A stretch of 64,000 nt of DNA from Aliivibrio_A sp016764915 (GCA_965224595.1 OZ245058.1:1116001-1180000), one strand, 5' to 3'. Shown: positions 42,801 to 51,741, counted from the first letter of the stretch. A program made the numbers and translations. Notes: a model not told the origin generated them from the letters alone.

Positions 42801-44034
42801 TGTTATAGAGTTGGCTCGCTTAATTGGCACGGCAGAAAAAACGGCTATATACTATTCTATGGGTATTACTCAGCACACGACAGGGCATGATAATGTGCGC
42901 TCTGTAGCTAATTTACAGCTGTTGTGTGGAAATATAGGTATTGAAGGCGGAGGGATTAATCCACTCAGAGGGCAATCAAATGTTCAAGGTGCCTGCGATA
43001 TGGGGGCGCTACCTAATAATTACCCTGGTTATCAGAAGTTGAGTAAACCAGAAGTACAGGAAAAATTCGCCAAAGCATGGGACTCAGACACTCTGCCAAA
43101 AGAAGAAGGGTTAACACTAACCGAAATTGTAGAAGGCGCGTATCACGGCAGCGTCAATGGTTTATACATTATGGGGGAGAATCCAGTACTTAGTGATCCT
43201 AACCAAGCTCATGTTATTGAAGCATTAGAAAACATTGATTTCTTAGTGGTGCAAGATATCTTCATGACTGAAACCGCGCACTACGCCGATGTGGTACTTC
43301 CCTCTTACTCATTTGCGGAAAAATCGGGACATTTCACCAATACAGAGCGTCGAGTTCAACGTTTGAATCCTGCACTGACAGCGCCAGGTGAAGCTCGTGA
43401 AGACTGGAAGATCATTCAAGACATTGCCAATGCAATGGGTGGCAAATGGAACTACCAATCGGTGGCTGAAATAACGCAAGAAATTGCGGATGTGACGCCA
43501 CAATATACGGGAATAACGTGGGACAGAATTGGTGAAGAGGGTATTCAGTGGCCTTGCCGTGAAGTAGACGGAAGTGGCACTCGAATTATGCACACGGAAC
43601 AAATTCTGCGTGGTAAAGGCCAGCTCGCAGCGATTGAGTTTAAGTATGCAGCAGAAAGGCCAGATGAGGAGTACCCAATGGTACTCACGACAGGCCGTCT
43701 GTTAGAGCAATACCATACGGGAACCATGACACGTAAAACCCAAGGGTTAAATAACCTAGCGGGACCAAGAGTTATGATTTCGGTTGAAGATGCTGAGCGT
43801 TTAAACATCAGTAATAGTGAGATGATCAGAGTGTCGTCACGAAGAGGGGTCATTGAAACGCCTGCGTTTGTAACAAAACGAATGCAAACAGGGGTTATAT
43901 TTGTTCCTTTCCACTTTGCTGAAGCACCAGCCAATGCATTGACATCAAGCTCTAATCTTGATCCGTATGCCAAGATACCTGAGTTTAAAGTATCTGCAGC
44001 GCGTATTGAGAAGCTTGAACTGGTCGACGCGTAA
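39883..44034 (+). CDS. Fused NAD(P)H-linked formate dehydrogenase, alpha subunit
   Basis: This 1383-residue protein joins several redox modules. Residues 1 to 75 form a [2Fe-2S] domain (Cys34, 45, 48, 60). A GltD-like flavoprotein follows, with Cys96, 100, 104, 143, 147, 151, an FAD-binding GSGPGG near 197 and an NAD(P)-binding GGGNTAIDCART near 325. Two [4Fe-4S] ferredoxin motifs are near 617 and 669 (CISCGQCVDVC, CVQCGACVQACP). From about 703 to the end is a molybdopterin formate dehydrogenase with its own CTYCGVGC cluster. The active-site residue is Cys833 (ARLCHST), not selenocysteine. It would oxidise formate and pass electrons to NAD(P)+. No fdhD or other subunit is adjacent. Confidence 0.92.
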   Translation: MKSIIIDSINIDVFESKSILQVAKDHDIDIPSLCGLNTKGEKVACDVCVVEVDGEIKRSCELTAEPGMIINTQSPALTTHRQTALSNILSDHYADCLAPCQTACPAGVDVQSYLHFIAQNEHKKAVEVIKRTLPMPLSIGRVCPAFCETECRRGLVDEPIAIRQLKRHASDIDLHAQESYTPPKKAAKGKKIAVVGSGPGGLTCGYYLTNEGYEVTVLESMPAAGGWLRYGIPEYRLPKSILDKEIEIMCKNGMTIELNKHLGTDFSLSQLTQEFDAVCMAIGASQAVDMKYEGSDLDGCYLGVDYLKDFTTVQSYTTGKKVAVIGGGNTAIDCARTAARTGADTTIIYRRTRAEMPAEEYEIVEAEHEGVKFHYLTNPVENIADSNGRVTAIKLEKMALGEADSSGRRRPEPTGEYFTEAFDTVIPAVSQKPDVSFLEKEELELPLTRWLTADANDDTMHSGINNIFCIGDFRRGPATAVEAVADGRIAAEAIDRFFNGDMENIPVKAFNSQKEKKTAQVETTQYQNIVKVMRKVMPELTTAQREQSFEEVETGFDNRDAIAEAERCLECACQVNTNCDLRDLGTEYKVESEDLFAEDRKKFAIDDSSEFIVFDRNRCISCGQCVDVCNETNVHNVIKFEQNEDGSSAGRPQCRPGFDNTFNMGDSNCVQCGACVQACPVGALVDARDKSQGRVEMLRQVDTICTYCGVGCKLTMFVDDAKNKIRYVQGSKNSPVNEGMLCVKGRFGFDFIQSKQRLDVPLIRKDGVLQPASWEEAINLVADKFSSIKASKGSNALAGFSSAKTTNEDNYVFQKLVRREFETNNLDHCARLCHSTTVTGLEASLGSGAMTNDIPSIKHSDVIFIIGSDTTSAHPIIGSHIKQAIRHHGARLIVADPKKIKIADDALLYVAQRPGTDVMLLNGIMHQIIINGWQDESFIAEKCEGFEELRDEVSDQKYSAENVELITGVKAKDVIELARLIGTAEKTAIYYSMGITQHTTGHDNVRSVANLQLLCGNIGIEGGGINPLRGQSNVQGACDMGALPNNYPGYQKLSKPEVQEKFAKAWDSDTLPKEEGLTLTEIVEGAYHGSVNGLYIMGENPVLSDPNQAHVIEALENIDFLVVQDIFMTETAHYADVVLPSYSFAEKSGHFTNTERRVQRLNPALTAPGEAREDWKIIQDIANAMGGKWNYQSVAEITQEIADVTPQYTGITWDRIGEEGIQWPCREVDGSGTRIMHTEQILRGKGQLAAIEFKYAAERPDEEYPMVLTTGRLLEQYHTGTMTRKTQGLNNLAGPRVMISVEDAERLNISNSEMIRVSSRRGVIETPAFVTKRMQTGVIFVPFHFAEAPANALTSSSNLDPYAKIPEFKVSAARIEKLELVDA

Positions 44035-44052
44035 TCCGTTAACCAAACCATT

Positions 44053-44080
44053 AAAAAGCTGCCAATTGGCAGCTTTTTTT
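44053..44080 (+). terminator. Intrinsic terminator after the formate dehydrogenase gene
   Basis: A stem AAAAAGCTGCC / GGCAGCTTTTT closes an AATT loop and runs into a T stretch. It lies 18 bases after the stop codon and can also work on the opposite strand. Confidence 0.9.
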
Positions 44081-44259
44081 ATTCTTTGTAAAAAAATGAG
44101 GTGATCTTAAATGCATCCGTATGGAAGTAGTGTAAATGAAATCAATAAGTGTATGTAAGCTAGATGTCAATTTCGTTTAAATACTCAAAATTGTATCAAT
44201 ACTACAAAAATTGACACTAATTTGTTCATAACACGACTATTGTTGAATATAATAGAGTA

Positions 44260-44733
44260 TTACAGCAGTAGATCCTGTTCAATAGGGTGAAACGTTGATG
44301 CTGCTTTAATCAAAGATTTAGCGGTTAACATCTCGACACCATAAACTTCGGTTGTCACACTGTATTTCTGATTCACTCTATCAAGAAGCAGATCGAAATC
44401 GCCATCACCAGACAGTAATACGATGGTATCTACTGTTTGGGCTATCTCCATGATATCGACTGCGATACCCACATCCCAGTCACCTTTAGCGGAGCCGTCA
44501 CTGCGTTGGATAAAGGGTTTTAGTTTTACATTAAAGCCGATGTGCCGTAGTGCATCTTGAAACTTGATTTGACCGTCATCAGCTCTAGCAATAGCGTAAG
44601 CAGTTGCAGACACCACGTCACCTTCATAACTTAAACGGTCCCAAAACTTACGATAGTTAAACTGTCGGCCAAAAGCTTGTCGAGTGGTGTAATAAATATT
44701 TTGTACATCTACAAAAACAGCAATCTTCTTCAT
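44260..44733 (-). CDS. NYN-domain protein (LabA/DUF88-like)
   Basis: This 157-residue protein has a single NYN (PIN-like) domain. The acidic residues expected for a metal-dependent nuclease are seen in VFVDVQNIYY at the N-terminus, VDIMEIAQTVDT and LLSGDGDFDLLLDRV. NYN proteins are RNA-processing nucleases; the LabA branch was named for a cyanobacterial clock protein. It has no partner gene in an operon. Function in the cell is unknown. Confidence 0.88.
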   Translation of the reverse strand: MKKIAVFVDVQNIYYTTRQAFGRQFNYRKFWDRLSYEGDVVSATAYAIARADDGQIKFQDALRHIGFNVKLKPFIQRSDGSAKGDWDVGIAVDIMEIAQTVDTIVLLSGDGDFDLLLDRVNQKYSVTTEVYGVEMLTAKSLIKAASTFHPIEQDLLL

Positions 44734-44818
44734 AATAATCTTCGTTAAGTCAGAATAGAGCCATAGTAATCAACTGGCTGACGTTTTACACCCCAAAATG
44801 ATAAATAGTTGTATTTCC

Positions 44819-45025
44819 TCAATCCCACTCTCTACCTGGTGTGCACTGTTCGCAGCGCCAAACTTGTTTTGCAACACCCAATTTTGCTTTTATCCATACA
44901 TTAGTTGCCCCGATGGACTGTTCACAAAGAGCCATCTGCTGGCAAACACTGCACTGTTTCCATCTCAACTCAGGGCTGAATGAAAAAGAGAGTGGTGAGC
45001 TGCATTTTGTCTGATATGCGTGCAT
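44819..45025 (-). CDS. Small protein with two Cys-x-x-Cys motifs, possible
   Basis: This is a small protein of about 68 residues (ATG at 45025), or 88 residues if a TTG at 45085 is used, which would add a hydrophobic N-terminus. CSVC and CEQC pairs flank a MALCEQSIGATNVWIKAKLG segment, like a zinc ribbon. The composition looks like a real protein rather than chance; the opposite-strand frame over the same bases does not. Ribosome-binding signals are weak for both starts. Confidence 0.42.
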   Translation of the reverse strand: MHAYQTKCSSPLSFSFSPELRWKQCSVCQQMALCEQSIGATNVWIKAKLGVAKQVWRCEQCTPGREWD

Positions 45026-45224
45026 ATGAATATCCAATAGTAGGTACAATATTACAACTGTATATCCATACAGCGCTATTTGCAACCTATGATAAATAAA
45101 CTTAAAGACAGATTAGTTAAGTGCTTCACTCTTTAAACAATTAACAAATACATTAGCAGACTTTATAACTACAATAGACAGTAACAAAAAAGCTATATTT
45201 CCAAGCGAAAGGAATAACGAATTA

Positions 45225-45935
45225 GTGTTTGAAAATAAAAAGATCATTGTAGTAGATGACGATCAAGAGATCCGTGTGTTGTTAGAAGAGTATCTAACCA
45301 AACAAGGGTTTGATGTAACATTAGCCGCTGGTGGTGTTGAACTAAAGCGTCATTTAGCCCAGTTTATGCCCGACTTGATTCTAATGGACATCATGATGCC
45401 AGGTGATGATGGTTTTGTTTTATGCCAACAGATCCGCAAAACGTCAAATGTACCGATCATTATGTTAACTGCTGTCTCAGACGAAACTGACCAAATCATT
45501 GGTTTAGAGATAGGTGCCGACGATTATGTTGCTAAGCCATTTAGTCCAAGGCAATTATTGGCAAGAATTAAAGCCGTACTTAGGCGATCAAATACCACTG
45601 AGCTAGAAACAACGACAGTGATCGAGTTTGACCGTTGGTCGTTGGACACAATTTCGCATCGATTACATGATAAAAACAGCGCTAAAGAAGTTGAATTGAC
45701 GGGCAGTGATTTTTCTCTGTTAATGCTATTTTTGAGCCACCCGAATCAAATACTTGATCGTGACAAAATCTCTAATACGACTAAAGGTAGAGATGCGCTG
45801 CCATTAGAGAGAGGGATTGATGTGCAAGTAAGTCGATTACGACAGCAACTGAATGATAACGGTAAAAACTCCAAGCTGATTAAAACGGTGAGAGGCGCAG
45901 GTTATCAGTTTCTAGCTGCTGTAAAACATGTTTAA
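45225..45935 (+). CDS. OmpR-family response regulator (GltR-like)
   Basis: This is a 236-residue regulator. The receiver domain (residues 5 to 120) has the acidic pair Asp11/Asp12, phospho-acceptor Asp55 (LMDIMMPG) and Lys104 (AKPF). The C-terminal winged-helix domain (about 135 to 232) ends with RGAGYQF. Start is GTG. It overlaps the sensor kinase gene by eight bases. Its place directly before a kinase and a complete glucose-type ABC transporter matches the Pseudomonas gltR-gtrS-gtsABCD arrangement, so sugar-responsive control of the transporter is expected. Confidence 0.92.
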   Translation: MFENKKIIVVDDDQEIRVLLEEYLTKQGFDVTLAAGGVELKRHLAQFMPDLILMDIMMPGDDGFVLCQQIRKTSNVPIIMLTAVSDETDQIIGLEIGADDYVAKPFSPRQLLARIKAVLRRSNTTELETTTVIEFDRWSLDTISHRLHDKNSAKEVELTGSDFSLLMLFLSHPNQILDRDKISNTTKGRDALPLERGIDVQVSRLRQQLNDNGKNSKLIKTVRGAGYQFLAAVKHV

Positions 45936-47397
45936 TACTGATGCTCTGCAATTATTTTTAGATAGGTTACGTCCTAATTCACTCGTATCAAGAATGCTAT
46001 GGTTAACTTTGCTGTCGGTCTTTTTGGCTCAGTTTATCGCAACCACTATTTGGTACAGTCACTCAAAAGTTCGGGAATTAGAAGGGTTAGAGTCGGCATC
46101 AACCAGTATGGCGTTGAGCTTTACCTCGACAGTGACATTTTTCCAATCTCTTCCTATTGAGTATCGCCATATAGTACTTGATCAACTCCGAAATGCGGGT
46201 GGCACACGTTATTTTGTCTCCTTTAATAAAGAGGAGATCATCATTGAGCCTTTTAAATCGACACAGTTAAAAGAGGCTGCAATCCAAACCTTTAAAGAGG
46301 TGTTAGCCGAAAAATTACCTAGGCAGAAAGTGATTAAAGTGGAGTTTTCGCGACCAGAAAACCTTCACATACTAAAAAATGACATCTTGCTGAGTGATTT
46401 ACCAAGGTCATGGGCGCACCATACTCTCTCTTTAGAACCTTTTTATCCTCCGATTTTAGTGGTGCAATTTGAGCTAGACACCAATGAGTGGGTCTACATT
46501 GCGGCGGTGCTACCTGCGCCTTACATGATGCTGTCTGATGACATTTTAACCACGCAACAGATCTGGTTTTTTGGCTTTATCACGGCACTATTACTGCTAT
46601 TTATCTTTATTATGGTGCGGTTACAAACCAAACCTCTGAAGAAGTTGGCTCACGCTGCAAACCACTTGAGCATGGACATTGATCAAGCACCTTTAATTGA
46701 AGAAGGAGCCTCTGAGTTGATTACTGCTACTCGCGCTTTCAACCGAATGCAACTGCGTTTGCGACGATATATCCAGGACAGAGAACATCTATTCAGTGCG
46801 ATTTCTCACGATTTAAAAACGCCAATTACTCGGCTTAGATTAAGAGTCGAGTTGATAGATGATCCTATTAAAGAGGCTAAATTCACTCAAGATTTGGATG
46901 ATCTTGAAATGATGGTAAAAGGTGCACTTCAGTGTGTAAAAGACACTGATATTCATGAAAATATCATGGAAGTTGATATCAAAACATTGTTGAGTTTTAT
47001 TGCCGAAACTTACAATACAAAACATGAAAGAGTCTCTATAAGAGCAAAATCAATTCAGCCATTGCATTGCAAACCGTTAGCACTGAAGCGTTGTTTATCT
47101 AATCTAATTGATAATGGTGTTAAATATGGCTGTTCGGTGTTTGTTGATGTGAAAGAGAGCGGCGATTACCTTTTGATCACGATTGATGATTGTGGTCCGG
47201 GCATACCAGAGAACAATTTAAACAATGTGTTTGAACCATACTATCGTATGGATCACACCAAAGAGGGACACGGTTTAGGTTTGGGTATTTCAAAGAACAT
47301 CATTCGTGGGCATGGAGGCGAGCTTAATCTTTCAAATGTACGCACAGGTGGCCTTAGAGCATCGATATCAATACCGAGAGTGATTAATGAAAGCTGA
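45928..47397 (+). CDS. Sensor histidine kinase (GtrS-like)
   Basis: This is a 489-residue inner-membrane kinase. A first membrane segment is near residues 22 to 45, a periplasmic sensor domain at 50 to 205, and a second segment near 212 to 232. A HAMP domain follows to about 285, then the phospho-acceptor region with His294 (AISHDLKTPITRLRLR), and the ATP-binding domain with N box (NLIDNGVKYG), G1 (DDCGPGIP) and G2 (GHGLGLGI). It overlaps the response regulator gene. The sensed molecule may be a sugar acid or the sugar-loaded binding protein, as in GtrS; this is inference. Confidence 0.92.
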   Translation: MFNTDALQLFLDRLRPNSLVSRMLWLTLLSVFLAQFIATTIWYSHSKVRELEGLESASTSMALSFTSTVTFFQSLPIEYRHIVLDQLRNAGGTRYFVSFNKEEIIIEPFKSTQLKEAAIQTFKEVLAEKLPRQKVIKVEFSRPENLHILKNDILLSDLPRSWAHHTLSLEPFYPPILVVQFELDTNEWVYIAAVLPAPYMMLSDDILTTQQIWFFGFITALLLLFIFIMVRLQTKPLKKLAHAANHLSMDIDQAPLIEEGASELITATRAFNRMQLRLRRYIQDREHLFSAISHDLKTPITRLRLRVELIDDPIKEAKFTQDLDDLEMMVKGALQCVKDTDIHENIMEVDIKTLLSFIAETYNTKHERVSIRAKSIQPLHCKPLALKRCLSNLIDNGVKYGCSVFVDVKESGDYLLITIDDCGPGIPENNLNNVFEPYYRMDHTKEGHGLGLGISKNIIRGHGGELNLSNVRTGGLRASISIPRVINES

Positions 47398-47466
47398 TGT
47401 AACCAAATTATTACAAATCCACATTACTATGTTACAACGGCCGCTGATTTATTCATTACAATGAAG

Positions 47467-47490
47467 GTATCAGTCGCTAATTGCTGATAC
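47467..47490 (+). promoter_or_regulatory. Inverted repeat upstream of the sugar transporter operon
   Basis: The arms GTATCAG and CTGATAC (seven bases each) enclose a ten-base spacer and end 22 bases before the ATG of the binding-protein gene. It could be an operator for the adjacent OmpR-family regulator or a hairpin in the leader. The spacing of arms (17 bases centre to centre) is less typical of OmpR direct-repeat sites, so a leader hairpin is equally possible. Confidence 0.5.
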
Positions 47491-47511
47491 TAACCCTACG
47501 GATGGAAGAGA

Positions 47512-48771
47512 ATGATGAATAATAAGCATACTCTCAAAATAGTTACCTTAGCGAGCTCACTGGTTTTACCGACGATTGCCGTGTCAGGCGAGGTTGAAGT
47601 TCTACATTGGTGGACGGCTGGCGGCGAAGCGAAGTCAGTAGCGGTTCTGAAAGATATGATGGAACAACAGGGCCACAGTTGGAAAGACTTTGCTGTAGCA
47701 GGAGGTGGCGGTGAAAGTGCGATGACGGTTCTTAAAACACGTGCCGTATCGGGAAATCCACCTTCAGCGGCTCAAATTAAAGGTCACGATATCCAAGAGT
47801 GGGGAAATTTAGGGTTTTTAACCACATTGGATGACGTGGCAAAGAAAGAGCAGTGGGATTCAATACTTCCCTCAGTGGTCACTAAGATCATGAAACATAA
47901 AGGTGATTACGTCGCTGTACCGGTTAATGTCCATAGAGTTAACTGGTTGTGGGCTAATCCTGTTGTATTAGAAAAATCTGGAGCGACGGTACCTACCTCA
48001 ATGGATGATTTCTTTGTCCAAGCAGAAAAGATAAAAAAAGCGGGTTATATCGCTCTGGCGCATGGTGGACAACCATGGCAAGACGCGACCATTTTTGAAG
48101 CTGTGGCTCTAGATGTTCTTGGTTCTAAAGATTACCGCAAAGCCTTTGTTGATCTCAATATGACGGTACTTTCTGGTCCTAAAATGGTCGAAGTCTTTAC
48201 CAAATTTAAACGAGTCCATGATTATATTGATAGCAACTCTCCGGGGCGAGATTGGAATGTTGCTACCTCAATGGTGATTAATGGAGAAGCGGCGATGCAA
48301 ATCATGGGTGACTGGGCCAAAGGTGAGTTTACCGCAGCAGGTAAAGTACCTGGCACCGATTACATTTGCGCACCAGCGCCAGGAACAGAGGGGCAATTCA
48401 CCTTCAATATCGACAGTTTTGCGTTCTTTGATTTAGGGGATAAGAGCAATGAACAAGCGCAGAAAGATCTGGCAAGAACTATTTTAACCAAAGATTTCCA
48501 AGAGATATTTAACCTAAATAAGGGGTCGATTCCAGTACGTTTGGATATGGATATGTCAAAATTTGATCAGTGTGCACTGGACTCAATGGCAACCTTTAAA
48601 TCCAGCGCAAAAAGTGGAGATTTAGTGCCAAGTATGGCACATGGACTCTCAACGACGAGTTATGCGCAAGGGGCAATCTATGATGTCGTTACCAATTTCT
48701 TTAATGACAAGTCAGCGGATCCTACTAAGGCTGCTGATAAGTTAGCCAGAGCGGTTAAATCTGCCATGTAA
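47512..48771 (+). CDS. ABC sugar (glucose/mannose-type) substrate-binding protein
   Basis: This is a 419-residue periplasmic binding protein of the CUT1 group. A signal peptide covers about residues 1 to 26 (ending near AVSGEV). The mature N-terminus EVLHWWTAGGEAKSV and the DYVAVPVNVHRVNWLW, LAHGGQPWQDATIFE and MQIMGDWAKGEF segments are those of GtsA-like glucose-binding proteins. It is the first gene of the transporter operon and follows the two-component genes. It captures the sugar and delivers it to the permease pair. Confidence 0.92.
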   Translation: MMNNKHTLKIVTLASSLVLPTIAVSGEVEVLHWWTAGGEAKSVAVLKDMMEQQGHSWKDFAVAGGGGESAMTVLKTRAVSGNPPSAAQIKGHDIQEWGNLGFLTTLDDVAKKEQWDSILPSVVTKIMKHKGDYVAVPVNVHRVNWLWANPVVLEKSGATVPTSMDDFFVQAEKIKKAGYIALAHGGQPWQDATIFEAVALDVLGSKDYRKAFVDLNMTVLSGPKMVEVFTKFKRVHDYIDSNSPGRDWNVATSMVINGEAAMQIMGDWAKGEFTAAGKVPGTDYICAPAPGTEGQFTFNIDSFAFFDLGDKSNEQAQKDLARTILTKDFQEIFNLNKGSIPVRLDMDMSKFDQCALDSMATFKSSAKSGDLVPSMAHGLSTTSYAQGAIYDVVTNFFNDKSADPTKAADKLARAVKSAM

Positions 48772-48850
48772 ACACTCTATGTGTGAATCGCATTATGATG
48801 GTTAGGGCAATCGCTTTAACCATCAAAATTTCAACAATGGAGCACTACAA

Positions 48851-49759
48851 ATGGATAGGGCCTTTAGCAAACCTAAGGCAGGCGTTCTTCTGTCTAATCG
48901 GTTACAAAAATGGTTGCCTCAGTTGGTTATGGCGCCCACGATGTTGGTTACCGTTGTTTGTATATACGGTTACATTTTATGGACAGCGGCACTCTCTTTC
49001 ACTAACGCTCGATTTCTTCCCGCTTTCAATTTCACGGGAACCATCCAATACCAAAAACTGCTAGAAAATGATCGTTGGTTAACATCCTCACTGAATTTGG
49101 CCATTTTTGGTCTGTTATTTATTGTGATTTCCCTTGGATTGGGCGTATTGCTTGCCATTTTTCTCGACCAGAATATTCGACAGGAAGGGGCGATTAGAAC
49201 CATCTATCTCTATCCAATGGCGTTGTCATTCATTGTGACTGGTACTGCGTGGAAGTGGATATTAAATCCTGGTTTAGGCATTCAAAAGATGGTTCGAGAC
49301 TGGGGTTTTGACGATTTTACTTTTGATTGGCTAGTCGACGCAGAAATGTCAATTTACACACTCGTCATCGCCGCTGTATGGCAATCATCTGGCTTTGTTA
49401 TGGCGATGTTTTTAGCTGGTTTACGCGGCATAGATGATTCAATAATTAAAGCGGCAAAAATGGATGGTGCACCACTAACCACCATCTATCTAAAAATCAT
49501 TTTGCCCTGTTTAAGACCCGTTTTTTTTAGTGCCGTAATCATCACATCGCACATTGCTATCAAAAGTTTCGATCTCGTTACAGCCCTAACTTCAGGTGGG
49601 CCAGGGTACTCTTCAGATCTACCCGCTCTGTTTATGTATGCACACTCTTTTACCAGGGGACAAGTCGCTTTAGGTGCAGCAAGCGCCATGATGATGCTGG
49701 CTGGAATATTAGCGATATTGGTGCCTTATCTCTATTCAGAACTTAGGGAGAAAAAGTGA
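48851..49759 (+). CDS. ABC sugar transporter permease 1 (GtsB-like)
   Basis: This is a 302-residue permease with six membrane segments. The ATPase-contact loop of binding-protein-dependent permeases is present as EAA-type motif DDSIIKAAKMDGAPLTTIYL near residue 200. It overlaps the second permease gene by four bases and lies 79 bases after the binding protein gene. Similar in length and order to GtsB of Pseudomonas. Confidence 0.92.
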   Translation: MDRAFSKPKAGVLLSNRLQKWLPQLVMAPTMLVTVVCIYGYILWTAALSFTNARFLPAFNFTGTIQYQKLLENDRWLTSSLNLAIFGLLFIVISLGLGVLLAIFLDQNIRQEGAIRTIYLYPMALSFIVTGTAWKWILNPGLGIQKMVRDWGFDDFTFDWLVDAEMSIYTLVIAAVWQSSGFVMAMFLAGLRGIDDSIIKAAKMDGAPLTTIYLKIILPCLRPVFFSAVIITSHIAIKSFDLVTALTSGGPGYSSDLPALFMYAHSFTRGQVALGAASAMMMLAGILAILVPYLYSELREKK

Positions 49760-50616
49760 TGATTTCGTCTAAATCATTAGGACGGTTTTTTATATACAGT
49801 GTTTTACTCTTTTTTTGCATTATCTATTTGATGCCACTGTTTGTTATGGTCATCACGTCACTTAAAACACTGCCAGATATTAAAGCGGGTAATTTACTCT
49901 CTTTGCCGCAAGAGTGGGTATTTGGTGCCTGGGAAAAAGCGTGGTCATCTGCCTGTACGGGAGTGAAGTGTGAAGGAATAAAAGGCTATTTTTGGAACTC
50001 ATTCAAAATGGTGATCCCGGCCGTGGCCATCTCGACTATTTTAGGTGCACTCAATGGGTATGTGATCAGTAAATGGAAATTCAGAGGCTCAGACATGTTG
50101 TTTAGTCTGTTGTTGTTTGGTTGTTTTATTCCATTTCAAGTCATTTTGCTTCCAATGGCCGTAACCTTAGGCAAGCTTGGACTTGCAAATACTACTACGG
50201 GATTGGTGATGGTGCACGTGATCTATGGACTGGCATTTACCACCCTGTTTTTTAGAAACTTCTATATTTCAGTTCCTGATGAACTTGTGAAGGCTGCTAA
50301 ACTTGATGGCGCTGGATTCTTTACTATTTTCTTTAAGATTTTGTTACCCATATCAACACCGATTATCATGGTTACGGTTATTTGGCAGTTTACCGCTATA
50401 TGGAACGATTTTTTGTTTGGCGTCGTTTATTCCGGATCAGATACACAGCCGATAACGGTAGCATTGAACAATCTAGTCAATACCAGCACAGGGATCAAGG
50501 AGTACAACGTTGATATGGCAGCCGCTATAATCGCTGCATTACCCACTCTGGTGGTGTATGTCTTTGCCGGTAAGTACTTTGTTCGTGGCTTAACAGCAGG
50601 TTCAGTAAAAGGATAG
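49756..50616 (+). CDS. ABC sugar transporter permease 2 (GtsC-like)
   Basis: This is a 286-residue permease with six membrane segments and an EAA-type loop PDELVKAAKLDGAGFFTIFF at about residues 175 to 195. It starts in the last codons of the first permease gene. Two cysteines near residue 75 (SSACTGVKCEG) lie in a periplasmic loop and may form a disulfide. It completes the transmembrane pair of the importer. Confidence 0.92.
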   Translation: MMISSKSLGRFFIYSVLLFFCIIYLMPLFVMVITSLKTLPDIKAGNLLSLPQEWVFGAWEKAWSSACTGVKCEGIKGYFWNSFKMVIPAVAISTILGALNGYVISKWKFRGSDMLFSLLLFGCFIPFQVILLPMAVTLGKLGLANTTTGLVMVHVIYGLAFTTLFFRNFYISVPDELVKAAKLDGAGFFTIFFKILLPISTPIIMVTVIWQFTAIWNDFLFGVVYSGSDTQPITVALNNLVNTSTGIKEYNVDMAAAIIAALPTLVVYVFAGKYFVRGLTAGSVKG

Positions 50617-50620
50617 AATC

Positions 50621-51733
50621 ATGGCAACTTTGCAAATGAAAAAGATCAGAAAAACCTACCGTAATGCGGAACAAGAGACACTTAAAGGCATTGATATCAG
50701 TATCGAATCCGGAGAGTTTCTGATTTTGGTTGGCCCTTCAGGATGCGGTAAATCCACCTTGATGAATACCATTGCTGGGTTAGAAGAGATTAACTCAGGT
50801 GAAATTTTAATTGATGATATTGATGTTGCCCAAGTTGAGCCTAAAGACCGAGATATTGCCATGGTATTTCAGTCGTATGCGCTGTATCCCAATATGACGG
50901 TAAGAGGTAACATTGAATTCGCGCTCAAGATCCGAAAGATGAGTAAGACCATGATCAATCAAGAGGTTGATAGAGTGGCAAAACTCTTACAAATAGAGGA
51001 CCTATTGGAGAGAAAACCTGCTCAGTTATCCGGAGGGCAAAAGCAGCGAGTTGCAATGGGACGTGCTTTGGCAAGAAAACCCAAAATATATCTCTTTGAT
51101 GAACCTTTATCTAATTTGGATGCTAAACTTCGTGTTGAGATGCGTACTCAGATAAAACAACTTCATCAAAAGCTCAATACCACCATTGTTTATGTTACTC
51201 ATGATCAAATTGAAGCGATGACATTAGCGGACAGAATCGCAGTAATGAGGGACGGCGAACTGCTGCAACTTGGTACGCCAAAAGAGATATACGATTGTCC
51301 AAATGATATGTTCGTGGCCGGTTTTATGGGGTCACCATCAATGAATTTCATCGAAATAACAGTATCGTTAAATGATAGAGAGCAGCCAGCGGCATTTGTG
51401 AATACCGGTTCAAAATACCCACAGCAAATATTATTACCGATTGCGTTACGTGAGCGAGATGGCGAACGTGTGATAATGGGGATTCGACCAGAGAATATCA
51501 CCGAGATGAAATCATCAAGTAACCCAGCCAACTTAACTTCTATTCTTGATTTGAGAATTGATGTGTTAGAACCGACTGGCGCAGATACCATTGCTATTGC
51601 TCAGATAGAAGGGAAAAAATTGGCCTGTAGAATCTCACCAGAATGCAATGTAAAAGTGGGAGATAAAATGAGTGTAGAGTTGGATGTAACTAAAGCAGTA
51701 TTCTTTGATCCAGTAACCACTAACCGCTTATAA
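50621..51733 (+). CDS. ABC sugar transporter ATP-binding protein (GtsD/MalK-like)
   Basis: This is a 370-residue ATPase. Walker A is GPSGCGKST (about residue 39), the signature is LSGGQKQRVAMGRAL, and Walker B is IYLFDEPLSNLD, followed by the switch His in VTHDQ. A regulatory OB-fold domain (from about residue 240) follows, as in MalK and UgpC. It drives import through the two upstream permeases. A hairpin follows the gene. Confidence 0.94.
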   Translation: MATLQMKKIRKTYRNAEQETLKGIDISIESGEFLILVGPSGCGKSTLMNTIAGLEEINSGEILIDDIDVAQVEPKDRDIAMVFQSYALYPNMTVRGNIEFALKIRKMSKTMINQEVDRVAKLLQIEDLLERKPAQLSGGQKQRVAMGRALARKPKIYLFDEPLSNLDAKLRVEMRTQIKQLHQKLNTTIVYVTHDQIEAMTLADRIAVMRDGELLQLGTPKEIYDCPNDMFVAGFMGSPSMNFIEITVSLNDREQPAAFVNTGSKYPQQILLPIALRERDGERVIMGIRPENITEMKSSSNPANLTSILDLRIDVLEPTGADTIAIAQIEGKKLACRISPECNVKVGDKMSVELDVTKAVFFDPVTTNRL

Positions 51734-51741
51734 CCATGATG

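Noticed and set aside
43545..44051. 168-residue minus-strand frame over the end of the formate dehydrogenase gene
   Set aside because: It lies entirely over a well-supported gene and has no recognisable domain or ribosome-binding site.
44798..44983. Plus-strand frame of 61 codons opposite the Cys-pair protein
   Set aside because: No homology pattern, no ribosome-binding site; the minus-strand frame is more protein-like.
48783..49064. Plus-strand frame of 93 codons at the start of the first permease gene
   Set aside because: Overlaps the permease in another frame; the permease frame has membrane segments and the family motif.
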